From: RI-153 sp041391225
GTDB lineage: Bacteria > Chloroflexota > Anaerolineae > Caldilineales > Caldilineaceae
Reading direction: 5' to 3'
Length of the DNA: 64,000 nt
Assembly: GCA_041391225.1 (NCBI GenBank)
Contig: JAWKOL010000014.1
Location: forward strand, 100,092-164,091
Below the pieces are notes generated by a model. That model was not told where the DNA came from and searched no databases. It saw only the letters and a list, made by a program, of their open reading frames with translations. Shown here one piece after another: positions 57,014-64,000 of the stretch (position 1 is the stretch's first letter; every line of letters begins with the position of its first letter). The position numbers were made by a program, and so were the translations under genes.

Positions 57014-57028
57014 GGACTGGGGATCGGG
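56991..57028. repeat. G-rich repeat (GGGGATT/GGGGACT) covering the halogenase stop codon
   Basis: GGGGATTGGGGACTGGGGAT plus TAGGGACTGGGGATCGGG repeats the sequence at 5357-5398. It supplies the last codons GLGTGD-stop. It has G-quadruplex potential on the plus strand. Confidence 0.8.
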
Positions 57029-57128
57029 TAGAGCGGGCTGGTTGCACTCAGGTAACCAACCCGCTCCACACCAATACTCCAATCAAGAAGATCTCATCGC
57101 AAGCGAATCACGCATCATGAATCACACC

Positions 57129-57633
57129 TCACTCTACCATCACCTCCACATTGTCGATCCCCCAGCTTTCATCTTCGATAGCGTCACCGTGTCGTTACCG
57201 AACTGACCCAGGAACTTCTGCCCCTGGGCGAAATCGTGCGCTGTGTGGCGCTCCAACCCAGGCTCGTCGGCTACTCGAAATCGTCTGCAAGACAGGCGCG
57301 GCAGGTTCGTCACCAGCGGGAGGAAGACGTGCAGATCCTCGCTCGGCGTCGGTCCTGGATTGGCTGCGCCGTCGAAGACTAGCGGCAGGTAGACGCCCAA
57401 CTGCCGGTCGACGGCGGGCGGCGTGACGCCATCGAAGCGGAAGAAGCCGCCCGCGTCGGTGACCGCCGTCGGCCCGCCGCCGCGGGTGACGGTGACGCCT
57501 GCGATACTGTATCGACAGCCACGTTTTCGTAGGTCACGTCGGTGAGGTAGCCCACCCGCACGAAGCTACCGGCCCACCAGGTGAATTCAACGTATAAGTC
57601 GTTTGGGATTTGGGGGGATACGAGTAATGTCAA
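57129..57633 (-). pseudogene. Remnant of a secreted protein (carboxypeptidase-regulatory-like domain, LPLV motifs)
   Basis: Readable pieces in shifting frames: LYVEFTWWAGSFVRVGYLTD (from 57633), then IAGVTVTRGGGPTAVTDAGG and FFRFDGVTPPAVDRQLGVYL (a SdrD/CarboxypepD_reg-like domain). Then come YLPLVFDGAANPGPTPSEDL, HVFLPLVTNLP, AHDFAQGQKFLGQFGNDTV, and finally SWGIDNVEVMVE with a stop at 57129. At least three frame changes occur in 500 bp and no start is visible, so this is the decayed or miscalled C-terminus of a surface protein. It shows two LPLV motifs like those in the giant protein and the pullulanase. Confidence 0.7.
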
Positions 57634-57690
57634 TCGGTGTTGAGGGGAGTGTGCTGATGTGCTAACTTATGTGTCTGTGGTGCGGGTGAT

Positions 57691-57766
57691 TGACATCGAA
57701 CGCGGGGAAGGTGCGAACGGTGGTGTGCGTTGGAGATGGTTCGCGTTGTCGTGGTGTTCGGTGTCA
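57691..57766. repeat. Left terminal inverted repeat, itself a hairpin
   Basis: Starts TGACATCGAA, ends TTCGGTGTCA (9 of 10 complementary), with an inner GCGAAC/GTTCGC pair. Its reverse complement aligns with the right repeat along its length: TGACACCGAA, ATCTCC, GTTCRC, TCCCCRCGTTCGRTGTCA. Confidence 0.7.
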
Positions 57767-57807
57767 GAGGTGATAAACGCATTTGTGGGTGAATGGAGGT
57801 GCATTTG

Positions 57808-58623
57808 ATGGGAGAAATGATATTTCCAGAGTTGAGTTATGCTGTGCAGGGTTCGTTCTTTGATGTGAACCGGCAACTGCGAGGTGTGGGGCTATCTGAA
57901 GAAGGGTGGGAGCGTGCGCTACATATCGCACTGACTGCACGCGGGATCTGTGCCCAACGGCAGGTGGCGTATGAGTTGAAATATGGCGAACATCGAATCG
58001 GTCGGTTTTTCGTTGACATGATTGTTGAGGACAAGATGTTGCTTGAGTTGAAGGCTACGGCTCGGCTGTTGCCGATTCACTTTGCTCAGGTGATCACCTA
58101 TCTTCGCGTCACTGGCCTGGACCTGGGGATTCTGGTGAATTTCGGCGGGAACATGGCGGAATTTGAGCGTATATTGAGGACAACGCCTTCTTCTTCTCCT
58201 CAATTCATAGCGCCGCCCATTCAAAGCAGCGATGTAGTGACGGATCTATTCGAGCCGGAACTTACGCGTGCTATCCGGGGTGTCTTATACCAAGTCCATG
58301 CCTTCTTGCGCCCTGGGTATATGCACATGCACTATCGTCGCGCCACTCAGATCGAGCTTCGTGCTCAGGGGATCGGTGTACAGTATCGCACCAAGATCAT
58401 GCTTGCGTACTTGGGTCATCCTATCGAAACGAAAGAGGTCAAGCTACTGATCGTCGAAGGGAAGATCCTTGTTGCCTGTGTGGCTGTCTCCGTGGTGACA
58501 GAGGCGATGCGGTTGCGGATGCGCCACTACTTGCGTTTGTTGAATATGCAATTGGGGCTGATTGCCAACTTCCACGCGCCAAACCTAGAGATCATCAGTG
58601 TGCGTGTTGCTCCGGCGGGGTGA
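57808..58623 (+). CDS. Two-domain GxxExxY protein (PD-(D/E)XK nuclease superfamily)
   Basis: The product is 271 aa. The start at 57808 is chosen because GGAGGTG lies 6 nt upstream; an ATG at 57793 has no such site. The first domain (residues about 6-115) fits PF13366/TIGR04256: GxxExxW variant (GLSEEGW, 28-34), VAYELKYGEHRIGRFFVDMI with Asp70, and LLELKA with Glu80/Lys82, i.e. an intact D...ExK active site, then LLPIHFAQVITYLRVTGLDL. The second domain (148-267) repeats the fold (AIRGVLYQVHAFLR ... IVEGKILVACVAV ... HYLRLLNMQLGLIANF), but the Asp and E-x-K residues are replaced, so it should be inactive. Family function is unknown. It sits alone between two inverted repeats. Confidence 0.85.
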   Translation: MGEMIFPELSYAVQGSFFDVNRQLRGVGLSEEGWERALHIALTARGICAQRQVAYELKYGEHRIGRFFVDMIVEDKMLLELKATARLLPIHFAQVITYLRVTGLDLGILVNFGGNMAEFERILRTTPSSSPQFIAPPIQSSDVVTDLFEPELTRAIRGVLYQVHAFLRPGYMHMHYRRATQIELRAQGIGVQYRTKIMLAYLGHPIETKEVKLLIVEGKILVACVAVSVVTEAMRLRMRHYLRLLNMQLGLIANFHAPNLEIISVRVAPAG

Positions 58624-58628
58624 GCAGT

Positions 58629-58708
58629 TGACACCGAAGGCAAGGAAAGCGTGAACATCTCCCACCAAAGCGAGAGACCTGTTCACGTGCTCCCCACGTT
58701 CGGTGTCA
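58629..58708. repeat. Right terminal inverted repeat, itself a hairpin
   Basis: TGACACCGAA (58629-58638) pairs perfectly with TTCGGTGTCA (58699-58708), and CGTGAAC pairs with GTTCACG inside. It starts 6 nt after the stop codon of the GxxExxY gene and is homologous, inverted, to 57691-57766. It may also terminate transcription. Confidence 0.75.
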
Positions 58709-58734
58709 CCGCCAATGCAACCGCTTGCAGAATC

Positions 58735-58764
58735 TTGACACCCGCCCAATAAATGTTGTATAAC
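58735..58764 (+). promoter_or_regulatory. Sigma-70-type promoter of the pullulanase gene
   Basis: TTGACA (58735-58740, perfect), an 18-nt spacer and TATAAC (58759-58764, 5 of 6). The leader to the ATG at 58896 would be about 125 nt and ends with a strong ribosome site, AAAGGAGTG. Confidence 0.6.
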
Positions 58765-58895
58765 CGAACTATCCGGTAACCCCATCCCGGTTCTTCCCCG
58801 ATTTTTGCCGTTTCGTGTTTTCACCTGCAAACCAACTCTATATTTTTTTACCCAGTCAATGCAATCGGTTGCGCAAGTTTACAAAGGAGTGATCT

Positions 58896-60599
58896 ATGCA
58901 CCCGCAGACTCGATTTCGGCGTGTCCTCTATTGGGCGGTCACGCTGCTCTTTGCGATTTCGACGCTGGCCGGCTCGCTGCTGACCGCGCCGCTGACCGCG
59001 TTCGCCGATCATTCGGCGGACCCAACCGGCGTTGCCCTGGCCGGTGACTTCCAAAGCGAGCTTGGCTGCCCCGGCGACTGGCAGCCCGACTGCGCCGTCA
59101 CGGAGCTGACCTACGACGCCGCCGACGACGTCTGGCAGGGTAGCTTTACCGTTCCTGCCGGCAACTGGCAGTACAAGGCCGCGCTCAACGATGCCTGGGA
59201 CGAGAGCTACGGCACGGCCGGCGGCGGCAATCTTGCGCTCGACCTGGCCGCCGAAACCGCCGTCAAGTTCTACTACGATCATAAGTCGCACTGGGTGGCC
59301 GACAGCCACAACGATGTGATCGCGGTCGCCCCCGGCGACTTTCAGAGCGAACTCGGCTGCTCAGGCGATTGGCTGCCCGATTGCCTCCTCTCCTGGCTCC
59401 AGGACCCCGACGACGATGGCATTTACGAGTTCCGTACCACGGCGCTGCCCGCGGGGACGTACGCCGGCAAGGTCGCCATCAACGAGTCCTGGGACGAGAA
59501 CTACGGTGCAGGCGGCGCGCCTGGCGGCGACAACATCTCTTTCACCGTCGCTGCGGACAACGACGAGATCGTCTTCACCTACGACGCTGCCAGCCACGTG
59601 ATCACCATCGCGCCGGCCACGCCGCCGCCCGCCGAGACGCTGGAATACGCCATCATCCGCTATCACCGGCCCGCCGCCGACTACGGAGACTGGACCAGCA
59701 GCGATTTTAACGACTACTGGGGCCTGCACCTGTGGGGCGACGCCATCGATCCCAGCGAGGCCACCGAATGGTCCGCGCCCAAGACGTTCAGCGGCATCGA
59801 TGACTACGGCGCCTTTGTCGCCGTCAAACTGCAAGATCCCAGCAAGCCCATCAACTTCATCATCCACAAGGGCAACGACAAGGACACGCAGCCGGATCGC
59901 TCGTTCGTCCCCGCGCAGGTGCCTGTCAACTGGCTGGTGCAGGGCAACGAAGACAACCACGCCTCCCGCGCCGCCGCTGCCGGCCAAACCGTGATCCACT
60001 ACCAGCGCGCCGACAACACCTACGACGGCTGGAGCCTTCACCTGTGGGGCGACGGCCTGGCCGCGGGTGAAGCCACCGAGTGGGCGTCGCCCAAGCTCCC
60101 CGACGGCGAAGACACCTACGGCAAGTTCTTCGTGGTGCAGATCGCCGACGCCACCAAGCTGGTGAACTTCATCATGCACAAGGGCGACGAGAAGGACACC
60201 GACGCGGATCGTTCGTTCGTCCCCGTTGATCATCGCGAAATCTGGCTGGCCCAGGGCGACGAGACGATCCACGCTCATCCCGGCGCGGTGGAGAACTACG
60301 CTGTGATCCACTATCAGCGCCTCGCCGCCGATTACGACGGCTGGGGCCTGCACGTGTGGGGCGACGCCAACGAACCGGACGTCACCTGGCAGGATCCGAT
60401 CCAGCCTTTGGGCGCGGACGCCTTCGGCCAGATCTTCCGCGTCGATCTCAACGCGGGTGCAAGCCAGGTGGGCTACATCCTTCACAAAGGCGACGAAAAG
60501 GACCAGCCCGCCGATCAACTCCTCGATTTGAAGAAGAACGGGTATGAGGTTTGGATCGTGCAGGGGACAGAGGGGTTTTTGCTGGAGGGAGGGGACTAG
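58896..60599 (+). CDS. N-terminal part of secreted pullulanase: two X25-like modules and three CBM41 starch-binding domains
   Basis: The product is 567 aa as assembled. AAAGGAGTG precedes the ATG. A signal peptide covers about residues 1-37 (VLYWAVTLLFAISTLAGSLL). Two related modules follow (GDFQSELGCPGDWQPDC at about 49; GDFQSELGCSGDWLPDC at about 147), of the kind found ahead of amylopullulanases. Then come three CBM41/PUD domains beginning YAIIRYHRPAADYGDW, TVIHYQRADNTYDGW and YAVIHYQRLAADYDGW, each with a LHLWGD-like core and an HKGDEKD loop, binding alpha-glucans. The protein stops at GFLLEGGD because a repeat arm (60603-60637) follows. The natural continuation (AHWVSQNQIVWPAATDADAT) resumes just after it, so this is the front half of one split gene. 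Confidence 0.9.
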   Translation: MHPQTRFRRVLYWAVTLLFAISTLAGSLLTAPLTAFADHSADPTGVALAGDFQSELGCPGDWQPDCAVTELTYDAADDVWQGSFTVPAGNWQYKAALNDAWDESYGTAGGGNLALDLAAETAVKFYYDHKSHWVADSHNDVIAVAPGDFQSELGCSGDWLPDCLLSWLQDPDDDGIYEFRTTALPAGTYAGKVAINESWDENYGAGGAPGGDNISFTVAADNDEIVFTYDAASHVITIAPATPPPAETLEYAIIRYHRPAADYGDWTSSDFNDYWGLHLWGDAIDPSEATEWSAPKTFSGIDDYGAFVAVKLQDPSKPINFIIHKGNDKDTQPDRSFVPAQVPVNWLVQGNEDNHASRAAAAGQTVIHYQRADNTYDGWSLHLWGDGLAAGEATEWASPKLPDGEDTYGKFFVVQIADATKLVNFIMHKGDEKDTDADRSFVPVDHREIWLAQGDETIHAHPGAVENYAVIHYQRLAADYDGWGLHVWGDANEPDVTWQDPIQPLGADAFGQIFRVDLNAGASQVGYILHKGDEKDQPADQLLDLKKNGYEVWIVQGTEGFLLEGGD

Positions 60600-60602
60600 G
60601 GC

Positions 60603-60637
60603 ATAGGCGTTAAGTTAAGCGTCGTAGACACAAGTGC
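60603..60637. repeat. Half copy D of the dispersed inverted-repeat element, inside the pullulanase gene
   Basis: 35 bp identical to the inverted right arm of copy A (3581-3615), beginning ATAGGCGTTAAGTTAAGCGT and ending GACACAAGTGC. The second arm and loop are absent. It directly joins pullulanase coding sequence on both sides and introduces the stop at 60597-60599. Confidence 0.8.
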
Positions 60638-63600
60638 GCACTGGGTCAGCCAGAATCAGATCGTGTGGCCTGCCGCCACCGACGCGGACGCTACGTATCG
60701 ACTGCACTTCGACCCAAACGCAGCCCTTGAACTGACCAAAGACGGCATCAGCGGCGGTTCTGTGCTGACACTGACTGTCGCTGCCGACAGCATCACCGGC
60801 ACGCTTGCTGCCAAGTTCCCGCATCTTGCCAACCTACCTGTGTTGACACTCGGCGAGATGGGCCATCGTGAACAAGTGATGATGATTCTCAAACAGCAAT
60901 CCGCCGTCTCGATGCACGATCAGCAGGGCGCCCTTATCGACGCCACAGGGATTCAGATTCCTGGTGTTCTGGATGATCTCTTTGCCTACGATGGCCCCTG
61001 GGTCTGGAGTGGTCTGGCAATGAGATGCGATTTCACCTATGGGCGCCGACTGCTCGATCCGTAACACTGCACATCTTCGATGACGCAGATCCCGCTACGA
61101 CTTCTGTAACTTATACCTTGCCCTTCAATACTGAGACCGGTGTTTACTCATTTAGCGGCAATGATGTTGATGTGACGAAATGGAAGGGCAAATACTACCT
61201 CTACGAAGTGACGGTCTTCGCTCCGAGTACAGGCAAGATCGAGCGCAACATTGTCACCGATCCGTACAGCCTGAGCCTATCCACCAATAGTGGACGCAGC
61301 CAGATCGTGGATCTGCGTGATTTCGCCCTCATGCCTGCCGGCTGGTACACATCGACAGTCAATGCAACAGCCACCACGCCCGAAGATATCTCGATCTACG
61401 AACTCCACGTGCGCGACTTCAGCGCCTTCGATGAATCTGTCCACACGAGCACTGCGTGGCACCTACAAAGCCTTCACCCTGCCCGACAGCAACGGCGTGA
61501 AGCACCTCAAGGCGCTGCGCGAAGCCGGGCTGACGCATATCCACCTGCTGCCCGCCTTCGACATCGCCACCATCAACGAAGACAAGAGCACCTGGCAGCA
61601 GCCCGACTTCGCCGCCCTGGCCGCCCTCGCCCCGATTCCGAGGATCAGCAGAGCGCGGTCACCGCCGCAGCCAACGCCGATCCCTTCAACTGGGGCTATG
61701 ATCCCTTCCACTACACCACGCCCGAAGGCAGCTACAGCACTGATCCCGATGGATCGACGCGCATCGTCGAGTTCCGCGAGATGGTCAAGGCGCTGCACGA
61801 CATGGGCTTCAAAGTGGTGATGGACGTGGTCTACAACCACACCAACGCCAGTGGACAGGCGGCCAAATCGGTGCTCGACAAGGTCGTTCCCGGCTACTAC
61901 CATCGCCTCAACGCCAACGGCCAGGTGGAGACAAGCACCTGTTGCGCCAACACCGCCAGCGAACACGCCATGATGGAAAAACTCATGGTTGATTCACTGG
62001 TCGTGTGGGCGCGTGACTACAAGATCGACGCTTTCCGTTTCGATCTTATGGGCCACCACATGGTGGACAACATGCTCGCCGTGCGCAGCGCGCTGGATGA
62101 TCTCAACCATGAGATCGACGGCATCGACGGTTCCGCCGTCTATCTCTACGGCGAAGGCTGGAACTTCGGCGAAGTGGGCAACAACGCCCGCGGTGTCAAC
62201 GCCACACAGGCCAACCTGGCTGGCACCGGCATCGGCACCTTCAGCGACCGTCTGCGCGACGCCGTGCGCGGCGGCAGCCCCTTCGACAGCGGCGAGGATC
62301 TCAAGAACCAGGGCTGGGCCAACGGCCTCTTCTACGATCCCAACGCCAAGGACCAGGGCGACGCCGACACGCAGAAGGCAGCGTTGCTCCAACTTACCGA
62401 CGTGGTGCGGTTGGGGCTGGCGGGCAACCTGCGCGACTACCAATTCGTCAACGCTGCCGGTGACACCGTCAGCGGCGCACAGGTGGACTACAACGGCGCG
62501 CCTGCCGGCTACACCCTTGATCCACAAGAACAGATCGTCTACATCTCCAAGCACGACAACCAGACGCTCTACGACAACAACGCCTACCGCCTGCCCGTCG
62601 GCACGAGTATGGCCGACCGTGTGCGTACCCAGGTGGTGGGGCTGAGCACCGTCCTCTTGAGCCAGGGCGTGCCATTCCTCCATGCAGGCAGCGACATCCT
62701 ACGCTCCAAGAGCCTGGATCGCGACAGCTACGACTCCGGCGACTGGTTCAACATCCTCGATTGGACCTACACCGAAACCGGTTGGGGCTGCGGCGTGCCG
62801 CCTGCCGGGCCTAACCAGGCCAACTGGGGCGTGATGAAGCCGCTGTTGGCCGACACCGCACTCAAACCGGCCAAGGCCGACATCGAACGCACCAACGCCC
62901 TCGTCCGCGAATTCCTGCAGATCCGCTACAGCACGCCGCTCTTCCGCCTGCAAACCGCGGACCAGGTGAAGCGCCACCTCAGCTTCTTCAACACCGGCCC
63001 CGAGCAGATCCCTGGCCTGATCGTGATGCTGCTCGACGACCGCAACTTCGCGGACATCGATCCCGGCCACGAAAGCGTGCTGGTGGCCTTCAACGCCAAC
63101 GACGCCGCCCAGAGCTTGACCCTGCCCAGCCTGCGCGGCCGCGCGCTAACACTCCATCCTGTGCAGCAAAACTCGCTGGACGAACGCGTCAAGACCGCTA
63201 CCTTCAACAGCAACACCGGCGCGTTGACCGTCCCCGCGCGCACCACCGCGGTCTTCGTGGAGGTGCAGGAGAACACCTACGAAGTGATCCTGCCCCTGGT
63301 GCTCAATGGCGCTTCGTGGGATTCCGATCCTGTTGACGTGGCGCTGTCCGCGGCGCCTGTGCGCCACGCCATTCAGGACGAGGTCTTCTACTTTGTACTG
63401 CCCGACCGCTTCGTCAATGGCAGCACCGCCAACGACTTCGGCGTCGGCCCCGGCGGCGATACCATCACCGACACGCTGCGGCACGGCTACCTGCCCGCGG
63501 ACAAGGGCTACTTCCACGGCGGCGATCTGGCCGGCCTGCGTAGCAAGCTCGACTACCTGCAAGAATTGGGCGTCACCGCGGTGTGGATGACGCCTGTCTT

Positions 63601-64000
63601 CGAGAACCGCGCCGTCCAGGGCGACGGCACCGTCGCCGGATCATCGGCGGGCTATCACGGCTACTGGATCACCGACTTCACCCAGATCGATCCGCACCTG
63701 GGCAGCAACGCCGACCTCAAGGCGCTGGTCGACGATGCCCACAGCCGCGGTATGAAGGTCTTCTTCGACATCATCACCAACCACACAGCGGATGTGATCG
63801 ACTACGCTGAGGCCCAATACGGCTACATCAGCAAAGAGGACGCGCCCTACAAAGACGCGACGGGCAACGTCTTCGACGACCGCGACTACGCGGGGACGGC
63901 CACCTTCCCAACCCTGGCCGCGGCCACGAGCTTCCCGTACACACCCGTCTTCCGCGCCGAGGCAGACGCCACGGCCAAGCTGCCGGATTGGCTCAACAAC
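60638..64000 (+). CDS. Type I pullulanase followed by a second GH13 (alpha-amylase) domain; frameshifted, 3' partial
   Basis: This continues the secreted enzyme. AHWVSQNQIVWPAATDADAT opens the N3/CBM48-like part (EMRFHLWAPTARSVTLHIFD). The pullulanase catalytic domain has FNWGYDPFHYTTPEGSYS and GH13 regions VVMDVVYNHT, IDAFRFDLMGHH, LYGEGWNFGEV and ISKHDNQTLYD, and hydrolyses alpha-1,6 bonds. A linker with YEVILPLVLNGASWDSD joins a second GH13 domain (DEVFYFVLPDRFVNGST, GVTAVWMTPVFENRAVQ, GYHGYWITDFTQIDPHLG, VFFDIITNHTADVIDY), alpha-amylase-like, which runs off the window. From about 61645 to the window end the frame is fully open. Frame changes near 61005, 61450 and 61640 look like indels. 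Together the two domains would make a dual-specificity amylopullulanase feeding malto-oligosaccharides to import systems. Confidence 0.87.

Larger units (their letters stand above)
57691..58708. mobile_element. Candidate mobile unit: GxxExxY (PD-(D/E)XK) gene between ~78-bp terminal inverted repeats
   Basis: The 1,018-bp unit holds one gene and two homologous flanks in opposite orientation (57691-57766 and 58629-58708). Its GC content is lower than that of the genes on either side. No target-site duplication could be recognised at the outer edges. The arrangement resembles a minimal transposable or homing-like cassette, but no transposase is encoded; mobility is inferred from symmetry and composition. 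Confidence 0.5.

Noticed and set aside
57691..58708. Classical insertion sequence
   Set aside because: No DDE, HUH or serine/tyrosine transposase is encoded and no target-site duplication was found, so it is listed only as a candidate mobile unit.

Overview
The window looks like a GC-rich (roughly 60-65%) chromosomal segment of a Chloroflexota bacterium of the Anaerolineae/Caldilineae type. The clues are two large BTAD-ATPase-TPR regulators, very large secreted proteins with Pro/Thr-rich linkers and a recurring 'LPLV/LPFI' motif, a clostripain-like protease, sortilin/BNR propellers and orphan carbohydrate ABC permeases. The assignment is inferred from gene style. There is no rRNA or other marker to confirm it.

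Layout. 0-3.3 kb: 3' part of a BTAD/ATPase/TPR regulator. 3.7-6 kb: a lone 2-oxoacid dehydrogenase E1 beta gene, a Nudix hydrolase and a cupin. 6.2-9.6 kb: secreted clostripain-family peptidase. 10-16.8 kb, minus strand: a sugar-uptake operon in the order LacI regulator, substrate-binding protein, two permeases, extracellular glycoside hydrolase lipoprotein. 17.05-17.35 kb: wreck of an AT-richer AAA ATPase gene. 17.36-34.98 kb, minus strand: a reconstructed 17.6-kb reading frame for a ~5,870-residue secreted protein, preceded by a small coupled ORF and a NarL-type response regulator. 36.5-39.8 kb: a second BTAD/ATPase/TPR regulator. 40-48 kb: M1 aminopeptidase lipoprotein, VapBC, an FtsX-type permease, an alpha/beta hydrolase, a small beta-repeat protein and a LysM-hydrolase. 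48.3-53.6 kb: sortilin-like propeller protein and a GH13 trehalose-synthase-like enzyme, convergent. 54-57 kb: polytopic membrane protein and flavin-dependent halogenase. 57.7-58.7 kb: a PD-(D/E)XK 'GxxExxY' gene bracketed by ~78-bp inverted repeats. 58.9-64 kb: a multi-domain pullulanase/amylase that runs off the end.

Two properties cut across the window. First, about 30 apparent frameshifts break otherwise coherent large genes at a rate of roughly one per 2 kb. Most are probably assembly or sequencing indels, so reconstructed genes are given as whole spans with the breakpoints noted. Second, intergenic space is full of inverted repeats. One is a ~110-135 bp family with three full copies and one half copy, the half copy lying inside the pullulanase gene. 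Others are 'stuttering' inverted repeats whose arms are short words repeated several times; these often carry the stop codon of the adjacent gene.

Biologically the region reads as an extracellular polymer-degradation and cell-surface locus: secreted glycosidases and peptidases, sugar import under a LacI regulator, and giant surface proteins near SARP-like and NarL-type regulators. No tRNA, rRNA or CRISPR array was seen.
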